Shown here: one piece after another, positions 8,575-19,217 of the stretch
Numbering within the stretch: position 1 is the first letter of the stretch
Layout: every line of letters starts with the position of its first letter
NCBI GenBank assembly: GCA_020201335.1
Contig: JAIVGZ010000001.1
Location: 1 to 64,000 of the forward strand
From: Natronospirales bacterium
GTDB taxonomy: Bacteria; Pseudomonadota; Gammaproteobacteria; Natronospirales; JAIVGZ01
Reading direction: 5' to 3'
Length of the DNA stretch: 64,000 bases
Translations under genes and position numbers: made by a program
Notes under the pieces: generated by a model
Database searches by the model: none
Seen by the model: the letters and a program-made list of their open reading frames with translations, nothing else
Told to the model about the DNA's origin: nothing

Positions 8575-8579
8575 CGACG

Positions 8580-9785
8580 ATGAGCGCACCCGCTCAGCAG
8601 TTCGATGTACTCGTCGCAGGCGGCGGGCTGGTAGGCGCCAGCCTGGTACTCGCACTCGCGCCACTCGGGTTGCGCGTGGGCATCATCGAAGCGCGTGCGC
8701 GGCCGGGGCCGGCAAAGGCCCATTATGATGACCGCGCAATTGCGCTTGCCGACGGCAGCCGACGCGTACTCGAAGCAATCGGCGTCTGGCCGCTGGTTGC
8801 GCCACACGCGGAACCCATCCGTCGCGTGCACGTGTCAGAGGCCGGACGGCCCGGCATTGCCATTCTGGACGCTGAAGAAATGGCGATGGAGGCGCTCGGG
8901 TGGGTTATCGAGAACCCGCCCCTAGCACACGCTTTCGAAGCTGCGCTCGCGCATGAGGGCACAATCGAGCGCTTCCAGCCAGCGACAATCATCGATCTTG
9001 AGGCGGGCGCGGAACACGTCGGAGTCGAAATCGACGCCGGCGGGGTAGTTCAGCGTTGCAGCACGCGTCTTTTGGTTGGTGCGGACGGCGCTGGCTCAAC
9101 CGTGCGGGACCGCGCCGGCATCGGCGTCTCGCGGCATGAGTACGGACAGACTTCGGTCGTTACGAATGTCACCACCGCGCTGCCGCACGAAGGCGTCGCG
9201 TGGGAACGGTTCACACCGGCAGGGCCGCTGGCCTTCCTGCCGCTGCAGGAGCGCCGCTGTGCGTTGGTATGGACCGTACCGGCGGGCGATGCAGATACTG
9301 TCCTCTCGCTCGATGACAGCGCGTTCGCGGAGCGTGTGAACGCGCTGTTCGGCCACCGGCTCGGCGCGATCGAGCGCGTGGGCCGACGCCAAGCATGGCC
9401 GCTTGCGCGCGTCCTCGCAAAGCAGCTGTGGCGAGGACGGGTCGCACTAGTCGGGAACGCAGCGCACAGCTTGCACCCGATCGCCGGACAGGGCTTCAAC
9501 CTCAGCCTGCGCGACTGCACTGCGCTTGCTGAAGCTGTGGCCGCGGGCATCGCGGCGAGCGATGATCCGGCGGATTGCGGCGCCCTGCAACGATGGGCGG
9601 ATGGCCGGATCGCCGACCAACGCAGGACTGCCACATTCATAGACGGCTTGAACGCCTTGTTTGCGCTGGACCTGCCTGGCGTGGGGCTTGCGCGTGGCGT
9701 GGGCATCGGCCTGTTCGGCCTCGCAGGTCCTGCGCGCCGACTCCTGGCGCGCTACGGGACCGGCGTCGGTGTGCCGCTGCGGTGA
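8580..9785 (+). CDS. ubiH: Ubiquinone biosynthesis FAD-dependent hydroxylase UbiH
   Basis: FDVLVAGGGLVGASLVLALAPLGLRVGIIEAR...DDRAIALADGSRRVLEAIGVW...VALVGNAAHSLHPIAGQGFNLSLRD. Confidence 0.9.
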   Translation: MSAPAQQFDVLVAGGGLVGASLVLALAPLGLRVGIIEARARPGPAKAHYDDRAIALADGSRRVLEAIGVWPLVAPHAEPIRRVHVSEAGRPGIAILDAEEMAMEALGWVIENPPLAHAFEAALAHEGTIERFQPATIIDLEAGAEHVGVEIDAGGVVQRCSTRLLVGADGAGSTVRDRAGIGVSRHEYGQTSVVTNVTTALPHEGVAWERFTPAGPLAFLPLQERRCALVWTVPAGDADTVLSLDDSAFAERVNALFGHRLGAIERVGRRQAWPLARVLAKQLWRGRVALVGNAAHSLHPIAGQGFNLSLRDCTALAEAVAAGIAASDDPADCGALQRWADGRIADQRRTATFIDGLNALFALDLPGVGLARGVGIGLFGLAGPARRLLARYGTGVGVPLR

Positions 9786-10999
9786 AATACGATTACGACA
9801 TCGTGATTGTCGGCGCCGGAATGGCCGGCGCGACGCTCGCGGCGATGCTGACGCCTTTGGACTTGAAGGTGTTATTGACGGATGTCGAGGCGCCCGTGCC
9901 GTTCACGGGCGGAGACACCGGCGTCCGCGTCTCAGCGCTCGGGCGCGCATCCGCGCGCATCCTCGACGCGGCCGGTGCTTGGTCCTCGATTGTCGCTGCC
10001 CGCGCGGCCCCGTACCGAGCGATGAAGGTTTGGGATTCCGGCAGCAGCGGCGAGCTCTCATTCGACGCTGCTGACGCAGCGCTGACCGAACTCGGCTGGA
10101 TCGTTGAGAACCAGCTCGTCCAACACGCCTTGCTGGAGCGAACTGCGCAAAGCCGCACTGTTCGGACCGCATGGCGTACAGACATAGAAGCCGCAGAGTT
10201 CGCCGACGACGCGGTGCTCGTCAAGACCGGAGGCCGCGTGGTCCGCTGCGCGCTGCTGGTCGGTGCAGACGGCGCGAACTCCCAGGTCCGCGAGCTGGCA
10301 GGTATCGGTGCGCACGCGAAGGGCTACGGGCAGCGCGCGGTCGTCGCGGTGGTCACTACTGCACTTCCGCACCAGGACACCGCATGGCAACGCTTTCTCG
10401 ACGGGGGGCCGGTTGCGCTGCTGCCATTGCCGAACGGCCGCTGCTCGCTGGTCTGGTCGTTGCCTGACGCGGACGCGGCGCGCGTGCTCGTGCTCGATGA
10501 AGCCGCGTTCTGTGCCGAATTGAGCGCCGCGATCGAGCACCGTCTCGGTCCGGTTACTGCTGCTGGGCCGCGTGCTGCGTTCCCGCTGTCGCGCATGCAC
10601 GCAGACGAATATGTAGCGCCACGCTGTGCATTGATCGGCGACGCCGCCCATGTTGTGCATCCGCTCGCCGGTCAGGGCGCCAATCTCGGGCTACTCGACG
10701 CGGCGGCACTTGCTGAATCGCTGCAGGACGCGGTGCGCGCCGGCGCCACTCCCGGCGCCTGGCATGCGTTGCGCCGCTATGCGCGCTGGCGCCGCGCGCA
10801 CAATGCAGTAATGCAGGAAATGCTTGATGCATTCCACCGGGTATTCATGAGCACGAATCCGCTGCTGCGGAGTCTGCGAGGCGCCGGGCTCAACGCGGTG
10901 AACCGGCTCGGCCCGGTTAAAACTCAGATGGTGCGATATGCGACGGGCGAGCAGGGCGACCTGCCGGCAGCGGCGCGGCCCCGGGCGGGCTTCCGCTGA
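9782..10999 (+). CDS. ubiI: UbiI/VisC-type FAD-dependent ubiquinone hydroxylase
   Basis: GTG start overlapping ubiH stop; YDYDIVIVGAGMAGATLAAMLTPLDLKVLLTDV...CALIGDAAHVVHPLAGQGANLGLLDAAALAE. Confidence 0.85.
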   Translation: MKYDYDIVIVGAGMAGATLAAMLTPLDLKVLLTDVEAPVPFTGGDTGVRVSALGRASARILDAAGAWSSIVAARAAPYRAMKVWDSGSSGELSFDAADAALTELGWIVENQLVQHALLERTAQSRTVRTAWRTDIEAAEFADDAVLVKTGGRVVRCALLVGADGANSQVRELAGIGAHAKGYGQRAVVAVVTTALPHQDTAWQRFLDGGPVALLPLPNGRCSLVWSLPDADAARVLVLDEAAFCAELSAAIEHRLGPVTAAGPRAAFPLSRMHADEYVAPRCALIGDAAHVVHPLAGQGANLGLLDAAALAESLQDAVRAGATPGAWHALRRYARWRRAHNAVMQEMLDAFHRVFMSTNPLLRSLRGAGLNAVNRLGPVKTQMVRYATGEQGDLPAAARPRAGFR

Positions 11000-11000
11000 T

Positions 11001-11342
11001 TCACTCGCCGACGAGTTTCGACGTTTTCGCGGCGCAGATGAAATCGTTCTCGGACAGACCGCCGATGGCGTGGGTAGTCCAGCGGACAACGCACTTGTTG
11101 TAGCTGACTTCGAGGTCTGGGTGGTGACCTTCCGCGTTGGCGACCCACGCCAGCGCGTTCACGAATGCAATCGTCTTGTAATAGCCCTTGAACGGGAACT
11201 CGCGCCGGAGCGCTTTCGCATCGGCGTCGAGTTCCCAGCCCGGCGCGATGCGGGCGAGATACTTGTCCGCTTCGGCGCGCGTCAGCGGCTGTACGCCGCC
11301 CTCGCACGGGACACAATGTTTTTCTGCCAGTTGTTCGGTCAT
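11001..11342 (-). CDS. phhB: 4a-hydroxytetrahydrobiopterin dehydratase
   Basis: MTEQLAEKHCVPCEGGVQPLTRAEADKYLARI.PGWEL...VNALAWVANAEGHHPDLEVSYNKCVVRWTTHAIGGLSENDFICAAK. Confidence 0.95.
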   Translation of the reverse strand: MTEQLAEKHCVPCEGGVQPLTRAEADKYLARIAPGWELDADAKALRREFPFKGYYKTIAFVNALAWVANAEGHHPDLEVSYNKCVVRWTTHAIGGLSENDFICAAKTSKLVGE

Positions 11343-11344
11343 CG

Positions 11345-12151
11345 TCAAGCCCACTTAGGTGCGTTTTCGTCAATCGGGAAAGTCGGTGTGTGCATGCCGA
11401 GCCGCCGGGCCTCCGCTATGAGCGCGAACAGGTCCATCTGCGCAACCTTGAACAGCTCATCGAGGCTTTCGATGGTGAAGTACACGGTCTGGAAGATGTC
11501 GATGCGGTACGGCGTGCGCAGTGCCTCCACCGGGTCAAACGGCTTGCGCAGCGGTACGTCGCTCTCAATCGAATACGGCGTCTCGCCAATTGAAGAGACG
11601 ATGCCGGCGCCGTAGGTCTTCAGGCCCTTCGCGGTGTTCATCAGCCCAAACTCGACGGTGAACCAGTAAAGCCGTGCGAGCATCGCCCGGTCTTCCTTCG
11701 GCGCCTGCAAGCCCGCGAGCCCGTATGCGTGTGTGAACTCGGCGAAGCGCGGGTCGGTGAGCAGCGGAGTGTGGCCGAAAATCTCGTGGAAGATATCCGG
11801 CTCCTGCAGGTAGTCGAGTTCCTCCCACGAGCGGATGAACGATGCCGCCGGAAACTTTTTCTCGGACAGCAGGCGGAAGAATTCGCCGAATGGAATCAGC
11901 GCAGCTACCGGCGCGACCTGCCAGCCGGTGTGCGCGTGCAGGATGTCCGACACTTCGTTGCACTGCGGGATGCGGTCGGTCGGGAACTTCATGCGCTCAA
12001 GCGCAACGAGGTACTCGTCGCACGCATACTGCTCGGCGATTGGCCGCTGGCGCGTGATCAGGTGGTTCCAGACCGCGTGCTCGTCGTCGGTATAGCTGAT
12101 GTAGCCGTCGGCATCCGGGGTCTTCGCGACGTATTTTGTGCCCTTACCCAT
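11345..12151 (-). CDS. phhA: Phenylalanine 4-monooxygenase
   Basis: YTDDEHAVWNHLITRQRPIAEQYACDEYLVALE...EPDIFHEIFGHTPLLTDPRFAEFTHAYG. Confidence 0.96.
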   Translation of the reverse strand: MGKGTKYVAKTPDADGYISYTDDEHAVWNHLITRQRPIAEQYACDEYLVALERMKFPTDRIPQCNEVSDILHAHTGWQVAPVAALIPFGEFFRLLSEKKFPAASFIRSWEELDYLQEPDIFHEIFGHTPLLTDPRFAEFTHAYGLAGLQAPKEDRAMLARLYWFTVEFGLMNTAKGLKTYGAGIVSSIGETPYSIESDVPLRKPFDPVEALRTPYRIDIFQTVYFTIESLDELFKVAQMDLFALIAEARRLGMHTPTFPIDENAPKWA

Positions 12152-12167
12152 GCCGGCTATTTTAACA

Positions 12168-13403
12168 CTAGCGCTTCGCGAAGGTCCGTTCGACGTATGC
12201 CTGCACGAGTTGCTGGAAATCGCCTGCTATCGCGTCGCCTTTCAGCGTCACGGTCTTTTCCCCATCCTCGTAAACGGGCGCGACCGGGCGTTCGCCGGTG
12301 CCCGGCAGGCTGATACCGATGTTCGCGTGTTTGCTTTCGCCCGGGCCGTTGACCACGCAGCCCATGACCGCGACGCTCATGTTCTCGACGCCGACGAACT
12401 CACTGCGCCACTGCGGCATTTGCGCTCTGAGCCAACCCTGGATGTCGGACGCGAGTTCCTGGAAATAAGTGCTGGTCGTGCGTCCACAGCCGGGGCACGC
12501 GGCGACAAGTGGCGTGAACGCGCGCAGGCCCATCGTCTGCAGGATCTCTTGTGCGACGATGACCTCCTGAGTGCGGTCGCCACCCGGCTCGGGTGTCAAC
12601 GACACGCGAATCGTGTCGCCGATGCCTTCCTGCAGCAGAACGCCGAGCGCTGCGCTCGAAGCAACGATGCCCTTCGAACCCATCCCGGCTTCGGTCAGCC
12701 CGAGGTGCAGCGCGTGGTCGGTGCGCGTGGCGAGCTTGCGGTACACCTTGATCAGGTCCTGCACGCCGCTCATCTTGCAGGACAACACGACCTGGTCACG
12801 GCGCAATCCGAGCTCCACCGCGCGGGCAGCGCTCCCGAGTGCCGAAGCAATCATCGCCTCGTGCATGACATCCCGCGCATCGAGCGGTTCAGGGAGACTC
12901 GCGTTGTCGTCCATCATGCGCGTGAGCAAATCCTGGTCGAGGCTGCCCCAGTTGACTCCGATGCGCACCGGCCGGCCGACCCGCGCCGCGATTTCGATCA
13001 TGATGCTGAACTGCTCGTCGCGTTTCTTGCCGCGTCCGACGTTGCCCGGATTGATGCGATATTTTGCCAATGCTTCGGCGCACGCCGGCGTGTCGGTCAG
13101 CAGTTTGTGCCCGTTGAAGTGGAAGTCGCCGACCAGTGGTACCGCGACGCCGAGTGCGTCGAGCCGATCCCGCACAAGGGGCACAGCTTCGGCGGCCGCA
13201 GCGTTGTTGACCGTCAGCCGCACAATCTCCGAGCCAGCGTGCGCGAGCGCTACCACTTGCTCGACCGTACGGTCGATGTCGGCCGTGTCCGTGTTCGTCA
13301 TGGATTGCACGACCACCGGTGTGCCGCCGCCGACCCGGACGCCACCGACGTTGACACCAACAGTGAGCCGGCGCCGCACCGGGTGCTGAGGGTCGGCAGT
13401 CAT
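12168..13403 (-). CDS. ispG: 4-hydroxy-3-methylbut-2-en-1-yl diphosphate synthase
   Basis: [38 protein letters not shown]...YRINPGNVG...[17 protein letters not shown]...[14 protein letters not shown]. Confidence 0.96.
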   Translation of the reverse strand: MTADPQHPVRRRLTVGVNVGGVRVGGGTPVVVQSMTNTDTADIDRTVEQVVALAHAGSEIVRLTVNNAAAAEAVPLVRDRLDALGVAVPLVGDFHFNGHKLLTDTPACAEALAKYRINPGNVGRGKKRDEQFSIMIEIAARVGRPVRIGVNWGSLDQDLLTRMMDDNASLPEPLDARDVMHEAMIASALGSAARAVELGLRRDQVVLSCKMSGVQDLIKVYRKLATRTDHALHLGLTEAGMGSKGIVASSAALGVLLQEGIGDTIRVSLTPEPGGDRTQEVIVAQEILQTMGLRAFTPLVAACPGCGRTTSTYFQELASDIQGWLRAQMPQWRSEFVGVENMSVAVMGCVVNGPGESKHANIGISLPGTGERPVAPVYEDGEKTVTLKGDAIAGDFQQLVQAYVERTFAKR

Positions 13404-15178
13404 GCGGACGCGCGTTCCTCTATCCAGGCATCGATGTGGCGCTCGAGCACGTCGAGCGGTACCGCGCCGTTCTCAAGCACGGCGTCATGGAACGCCCGTA
13501 CGTCGAAGCGGTCGCCAAGGCGTTGCTCCGCGCGTCGGCGGAGTTCTTTCAGCTTCAGCTCGCCGATTTTGTACGCGAGCGCCTGGCCGGGGTTCGCGAT
13601 GTAGCGGTCAATTTCGTTGATGATGTCCGCCTCGCTCTTCGCAGCGTTCGCCATGAAGAACTCGATAGCCCGCTCGCGCGTCCAACCCTTGTGATGCATC
13701 CCGGTATCGACGACGAGCCGGACCGCACGCCACATCTCGTAGGTCAGCTGGCCGAATTTGTCGTACGGGTCGTCGTACAGGCCGAGCTCTTCGCCGAGGT
13801 ACTCGGCGTAGAGGCCCCAGCCTTCGCTGAACGCGGTGAAGCCGCCGTACCGGCGGAAATTCGGCAGGTCGCCGAGTTCCTGCGCCAGCGCAATCTGCAG
13901 GTGGTGGCCGGGCACTGCCTCGTGCAGCGACAAGGCCATCATCTCGTACTTCGGGCGCACTTCAGGGCGGTATATGTTCACATAGTAGTTTCCGGCGCGC
14001 GAGCCGTCGGCCGCGGGTCGACTGTAGTAAGCGGTCGTCGTGTCCGGCGCGATGTCCATCGGGATCGGGCGCACGCCGTAAGGCATACGCGGCAGCCGCC
14101 CGAACAGTTGCACCATCAACGGGTCGATTCGCTTCGACATGGCGCGGTACGCAGTCAGCAGCTCGTCGCCGTCGTCGAAATAGAACTGTGGGTCGGTGCG
14201 CAGGTGGTCGAGGAACGCGTCGAAGCCCCTTTCGAAACCGACCGCTTCGATGACCTCCATCATCTGCGCGCGAATGCGTTCGACCTCAGCGACGCCAATC
14301 TCGTGTATCTCGTCGGGCGTCAGTGAGGTGGTCGTGAATACGCGTGCACGGTGCCCGTAGTACTCGCGACCCTCGGGCAGGTCCCAAGCGCCGACGGTCG
14401 TGCGTGTCGCCGGCAGATACTCTTCGTTGAAGAACTGCGCGAGCCGCCGATAAGCAGGGATCACCGTGTCGGCAATGGTCTCGCGGGCCGCTGCTGTCAG
14501 GCGCGCCCGGTCCGGCGCGGGGACACCATCCGGGTACCGCTCGAACGGCTTGAAGAACGGGCTTTCGTCCGGGGTGTTGACGAGGTGCGCCGCGAGTTGC
14601 GAGGGCACACGCTCCATGATGACGCGGGGCCGGACCCGGCCCTCTTCGATGCCAGCGCGCATCAGCGCGATGTTCTGGTCGATCAACGTATCGACTGAAG
14701 CGAGGCGCGCGAGCCAGTCCTCATAGTGTCGCGTGGTGTCGAGCCGCAGCGTCTCTGTCATGTTGTGCAGCGTCTGTACGCCGCCGCGTTGGCTGATTGG
14801 CATCAGGAAGTCGCGGTAACGGTGCGCGGCAACATCATTGGCGAGTCGCTGCTCGAACAGGTCGTAGTTGAGGCGCTCGGCGGGCGGCAGCGTGTCACGG
14901 CTTATGCCGCGAAGTCGCTCAAGTTCACCCTCGGTCGCCCGGTGCCTGGCCTCGATTGCTTCAAGCGATGCATCGCCCCATTGGTCGTTCCAGCGCAGGT
15001 CGCCGAGGTTCGACGCGAAAGTCGGGTTTTCGCGCAGGCGACGCTCCCAGGCATCGTCGAATAGCGCGTGGAGGGCAGCAATCTGCTCGTCAGCAGGGGC
15101 TGCGGACACGGCGAGCTGGCAGCCATTCAGGAAAAGGACGGACAGCAGGGCCGTGATGACGGCACGAATCAAGTGCAT
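13400..15178 (-). CDS. DUF885 family lipoprotein (putative metallopeptidase)
   Basis: Lipobox LFLNGC; ...[22 protein letters not shown]...[28 protein letters not shown]. Confidence 0.88.
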   Translation of the reverse strand: MHLIRAVITALLSVLFLNGCQLAVSAAPADEQIAALHALFDDAWERRLRENPTFASNLGDLRWNDQWGDASLEAIEARHRATEGELERLRGISRDTLPPAERLNYDLFEQRLANDVAAHRYRDFLMPISQRGGVQTLHNMTETLRLDTTRHYEDWLARLASVDTLIDQNIALMRAGIEEGRVRPRVIMERVPSQLAAHLVNTPDESPFFKPFERYPDGVPAPDRARLTAAARETIADTVIPAYRRLAQFFNEEYLPATRTTVGAWDLPEGREYYGHRARVFTTTSLTPDEIHEIGVAEVERIRAQMMEVIEAVGFERGFDAFLDHLRTDPQFYFDDGDELLTAYRAMSKRIDPLMVQLFGRLPRMPYGVRPIPMDIAPDTTTAYYSRPAADGSRAGNYYVNIYRPEVRPKYEMMALSLHEAVPGHHLQIALAQELGDLPNFRRYGGFTAFSEGWGLYAEYLGEELGLYDDPYDKFGQLTYEMWRAVRLVVDTGMHHKGWTRERAIEFFMANAAKSEADIINEIDRYIANPGQALAYKIGELKLKELRRRAEQRLGDRFDVRAFHDAVLENGAVPLDVLERHIDAWIEERASA

Positions 15179-15260
15179 ACGGGTGCTCCGGTGCGACAGG
15201 GGCGAAACGGCGCCATGTTAGCAGGGGCGTGCGACCCTCGGCGAACCGTCGTTGAGAAAA

Positions 15261-15279
15261 TTAATGAGAATCATTATCA
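15261..15279 (+). promoter_or_regulatory. Putative Fur box upstream of the iron ABC transporter genes
   Basis: ttaatgagaatcattatca closely matches the consensus GATAATGATAATCATTATC and sits 9 bp before the ATG at 15288. Confidence 0.75.
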
Positions 15280-15287
15280 TCGCTGGC

Positions 15288-16119
15288 ATGAGAAATTCAA
15301 TCGCTGTTGTCTTCCTCGCGTTCGTCGCTGGCTGCACCAGCGCGCCGGCGCAAGGCCCGGACCAGCTGGTGATCTACAGTGGGCGCTCAGACCAATTCGT
15401 CCGCCCGGTCGCGAACCGTTTCACTGAGCAGACCGGCATCCCGGTCGTGCTGCACGCCGGCAGCGCAACGGAGTTGCTGAGCAAGCTGCGGGCTGAGGGG
15501 TCGCGCACCGAGGCAGACCGACGCCGCCCCTACATCCGTGTTCGACTTGGCAGACCCGCGCTGGCGCGGTCAGCTCGGCATCACCCACTCAGCGAACGAG
15601 AGTTTCGTTGCGGGCTTGAGCGTCTACATGGCAAAAGCCGGCCCCGAAGCCGCCGAGCGATGGCTGCGTGGCCTGAAAGCCAATGTCGGCTCCGATGTCT
15701 ACACGCGACACGGCGCGGTGGTCGCCGACGTCGCTGCCGGGCGGCGAGCGGTTGGGCTCGTCAACCACTACTACGTGTTTCGTCACCTGGCCGAGTCGCC
15801 GGACGCACCGCTACGCATCGTGGTGCCGGACCAGGGTGAGGGCGGGCTCGGCGTGGCGTGGAATATCGCCGGCATCGCGGTCAGCCGTCACGCGCGCAAC
15901 CGCGCTGCCGCCGAGGCGTTCGTCGCGTTCGTCTTGTCGGAGGAAGGGCAGCGCATTTTCGCCGACGCCAACATGGAATACCCGACGCGGAACGATGTCG
16001 CGGCGCACCCGGCGCTCCCCGCTTCCGGGGACATCCGTGTCGCCGATGTGCCGCTCGGCGAACTCGCGGCGCGCCGAGGCGTTGCAATCGAGTTGATTGA
16101 CCGGGTCGGAATGCCGTAA
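15288..16119 (+). pseudogene. Iron(III) ABC transporter substrate-binding protein, internal deletion plus frameshift
   Basis: MRNSIAVVFLAFVAGCTSAPAQGPDQLVIYSGRSDQFVRPVANRFTEQTGIPVVLHAGSATELLSKLRAEGSRTEAD in one frame, then TDAAPTSVFDLADPRWRGQLGITHSANESFVAGLSVYM...VNHYYVFRHLAE in another; the middle of an FbpA/FutA-like protein is missing. Confidence 0.85.
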
Positions 16120-17663
16120 TGCCGGGTGTCGGGCGACGCCTGCACACGTTGCCCGCGCTCGCATTCGTCGTGGTCGCGCTCGCGGCCGTGCCGCTGGTCG
16201 TCGTAGTCTGGAACAGCGCGCAGTTGCACGCCGCGGAATGGCAGGCGCTCTGGAGCGCGCGCATCCCGCAGCTCATGGTAAACACGCTGGGGCTCGCCGC
16301 ATGGGTTGCAGCCGGCTCGCTGCTGCTCGGAGTCTCCGCCGCATGGCTGGTCGCGCGCCGCGAGTTCCGCGGACGTACGGTTGCGGTGTGGCTGATGGTG
16401 CTTCCTCTGGCGATTCCGACCTATGTGTTCGCACACATTTACACAACGCTGCTGCCGACCGGCATCGGGCCGAGCTTCTACGGGATGCCGGGCGCTGCGT
16501 TCGTCCTCACGCTCGCGAGCTACCCGTATGTATTCCTGCTGGTGCGTGCCGCGCTGGGTGCGCAGGGCGCCCACCTCGACGAGGCGGCGCGTATCGCTGG
16601 ATATCCGGGCTGGCGGCGCTTCGCGACGGTCAGCCTACCGCTGCTGCGGCCCGCACTTGCGGCCGGCGTTGCGATTGTCGTGCTGCACGTGCTGTCTGAT
16701 TTCGGCGCGGTCAGCATGCTGCGCGTGCAGACCTTCACGCTCGCAATTTTCCTGCAGATGAGCGGGCGCTTCGATTTCCAGGGCGCCGCTGGACTGAGCC
16801 TCGTACTCGTCGTGTTGAGCATGACCTTCCTCGTCGCCGAGCGCTTCTTCCGCCGCCGCCAGCGCTACTTCATGCACGGCGGCGGGGTCGCGCCGAGGCC
16901 GATTCGCGCCTGCGGCTGGGAGCTCGCGCTCGTCTGGGGTTGGCTGGGGGTGGTTACGCTGTTTGCGTTGGCGATTCCGCTGGCGTGGATGGTGGGCTGG
17001 ACCTGGGTTGCGCTGGACACCGGTGCCATCGGCGCCCGGTTCTGGGGATACGCAAGCAACTCGTTCATTGCGGCGGCGCTCGCTGCCGTCGTTGCGCTCG
17101 CCGCTGCGTTGCCGGTCGCGCTATACCACGCGCGGCGGCGCAACATCAGCAGCGCGGTGGCCCTGCAGCTCTCCAGCGTCGGCTTCGTGTTGCCCGGCCC
17201 CGTCGTCGCGCTCGGCGTCCTCGTCGCCGTGCTGGCCGTCGCCGCGCCCGTGTATGGCACTTTGGTCGCGCTTGTTGCGGCGCTGGCGATTCGCTTCCTG
17301 CCGCTGGCGATCCAGGCGCAGGAAGCGGCGTTGCAGCAGATCACCCCGTCGGTCGAGCTCGCCGGCCGGGCGCTTGGCGCCGGCCCGCTCGAGAATCTTG
17401 CCCGGGTGATTCTGCCGATGATGCGTGGCGGCCTCGCCGCGGCATTGGTGCTGGTTTTCATCGACGCGCTGAAGGAATTGCCCGCGACGCTGCTGCTGCG
17501 GCCGATTGGTTTCGACACGCTCCCGGTGCGTATCTGGATTGAGGCGAGCGAGGAGATGCTGGAGCTCGCGGCGCCCGCGGCATTGATGCTCGTCGCAGCG
17601 TCGGTTCCGGCAATCTGGCTGATGCTCAAATCCACCGGGGCTGTTATCCTACGCGCTCGATAA
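16119..17663 (+). CDS. fbpB: Iron(III) ABC transporter permease (FbpB-like, two fused permease domains)
   Basis: Multi-TM protein with two binding-protein-dependent transport EAA-like loops (LDEAARIAGYPGWRRFATVSLPLLRP; VELAGRALGAGPLENLARVILPMMR). Confidence 0.88.
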   Translation: MPGVGRRLHTLPALAFVVVALAAVPLVVVVWNSAQLHAAEWQALWSARIPQLMVNTLGLAAWVAAGSLLLGVSAAWLVARREFRGRTVAVWLMVLPLAIPTYVFAHIYTTLLPTGIGPSFYGMPGAAFVLTLASYPYVFLLVRAALGAQGAHLDEAARIAGYPGWRRFATVSLPLLRPALAAGVAIVVLHVLSDFGAVSMLRVQTFTLAIFLQMSGRFDFQGAAGLSLVLVVLSMTFLVAERFFRRRQRYFMHGGGVAPRPIRACGWELALVWGWLGVVTLFALAIPLAWMVGWTWVALDTGAIGARFWGYASNSFIAAALAAVVALAAALPVALYHARRRNISSAVALQLSSVGFVLPGPVVALGVLVAVLAVAAPVYGTLVALVAALAIRFLPLAIQAQEAALQQITPSVELAGRALGAGPLENLARVILPMMRGGLAAALVLVFIDALKELPATLLLRPIGFDTLPVRIWIEASEEMLELAAPAALMLVAASVPAIWLMLKSTGAVILRAR

Positions 17664-17718
17664 ATCCGTCCGTGGAAGAGTGTGGCTCGGGGCGGTTGAC
17701 GCTACCCGGGAGCAACCG

Positions 17719-18801
17719 ATGGGTCACCGCACACCCCTATATCAAGCACATGTCGACGCCGGCGCGAAGATCGTGGACTTCGGCGGCTGGGACATGCCTC
17801 TGCACTACGGCTCGCAGCTCGACGAGCACCACCAGGTCCGCCGCGATTGCGGCATGTTCGATGTTTCGCACATGTGCGTGCTCGACCTCCACGGCGCGGG
17901 CGTGCGCCCGTTCCTGCGCCGCTTGCTGGCGAATGATGTCAGTAAGCTCACCGCAACCGGTCGCGCGCTCTATTCATGCATGCTCAACGAGCAGGGCACC
18001 GTGCTTGACGACCTGATCGTCTATTACATGGATGACGAATGGTTCCGGATGGTCGTCAACGCAGGCACGCGCGACAAGGATATTGCGTGGATCCGCCGGC
18101 ATGCGGCAGCCGCCGACGTCGAAGTGGTCGTGCGAGACGACTTCGTGATGATTGCGGTGCAGGGCCCGAACGCGCGTTCGCGCGTCGCGCCCCTCCTGCC
18201 CGAGGCTGACCGCCCTGCGGCGGCGGCGCTCGGCCCGTTCCGCGCGCGCGCTTGCGGCGACCTGTTTGTCGCGACGACCGGCTATACCGGCGAAGATGGA
18301 TTCGAAGTCATGGTGCCCGCGGACCGTGGTAAGGAATTCTGGAACGACCTCGTGGCGCAGGGTTGTGCACCATGTGGCCTTGGCGCGCGCGATACGCTGC
18401 GCCTGGAAGCCGGCATGAACCTGTACGGCTCAGACATGGACGAGTCGACCACCCCGCTGGAATCCTCGCTCGGCTGGACGATTGCCTGGGATCCAGCGGA
18501 CCGGGCGTTCATCGGCAGGCCCGCGCTGGAGAAGCAGCGCGCGGCGGGCGCCCGGCGCAAGCTTGTCGGCCTGCTGCTGCAAGACAGAGGCGTGTTGCGC
18601 GGGCACATGCGCGTCGTAACCAGCGCTGGAGATGGCGAAACGACCAGCGGCGGCTTTTCGCCGACGCTTGGCAAGTCGATTGCGCTCGCGCGCGTGCCGG
18701 TCGGTGCGGGCGACGAGCTTGAGGTCGAAGTACGCGGCAAGTTGTTGAAGGCGACCGTCGTGAAACCGCCGTTCGCCCGCAACGGCAAACCCTTGGTATG
18801 A
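17719..18801 (+). CDS. gcvT: Aminomethyltransferase (glycine cleavage T protein)
   Basis: [52 protein letters not shown]. Confidence 0.97.
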   Translation: MGHRTPLYQAHVDAGAKIVDFGGWDMPLHYGSQLDEHHQVRRDCGMFDVSHMCVLDLHGAGVRPFLRRLLANDVSKLTATGRALYSCMLNEQGTVLDDLIVYYMDDEWFRMVVNAGTRDKDIAWIRRHAAAADVEVVVRDDFVMIAVQGPNARSRVAPLLPEADRPAAAALGPFRARACGDLFVATTGYTGEDGFEVMVPADRGKEFWNDLVAQGCAPCGLGARDTLRLEAGMNLYGSDMDESTTPLESSLGWTIAWDPADRAFIGRPALEKQRAAGARRKLVGLLLQDRGVLRGHMRVVTSAGDGETTSGGFSPTLGKSIALARVPVGAGDELEVEVRGKLLKATVVKPPFARNGKPLV

Positions 18802-18817
18802 ATCGGAGACCAATCGC

Positions 18818-19210
18818 ATGAGCAACATACCTTCAGACCTTAAATACGCCAAATCCCACGAATGGACCCGCACCGAGGACGACGGCACCGTCACGATCGG
18901 CATCAGCGACCACGCGCAGGCGGCGCTCGGCGACCTCGTGTTCATCGAGGCACCGGAAGTCGGCCGCACGCTCGAAGCCGGTGAGGCCTGTGCGGTTGTC
19001 GAATCCGTGAAGGCCGCGTCCGATGTTTATGCGCCGGTCGGCGGCGAAGTCGTCGCGACGAACGCGGTTCTTGCAGATGCGCCCGAGACAGTGAACAGCG
19101 ACCCGTACGGCGACGGCTGGCTGTTCCGCGTGCGACCTGCGGGCGGCGGCGCGGCCGATGGCCTACTCGACGCGGCCGCATACGAGAAACTGCTGGCGGA
19201 CGAGGGGTAA
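18818..19210 (+). CDS. gcvH: Glycine cleavage system H protein
   Basis: [72 protein letters not shown] (lipoyl-Lys ESVKAASD). Confidence 0.97.
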   Translation: MSNIPSDLKYAKSHEWTRTEDDGTVTIGISDHAQAALGDLVFIEAPEVGRTLEAGEACAVVESVKAASDVYAPVGGEVVATNAVLADAPETVNSDPYGDGWLFRVRPAGGGAADGLLDAAAYEKLLADEG

Positions 19211-19217
19211 TACACGG

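Noticed and set aside
15178-15260. Possible additional small ORFs between DUF885 gene and Fur box
   Set aside because: Short divergent promoter region; ORFs there are extensions or shadow frames.
17664-17718. Glycine riboswitch upstream of gcvT
   Set aside because: Only 55 bp between fbpB stop and gcvT ATG; no tandem aptamer architecture visible.
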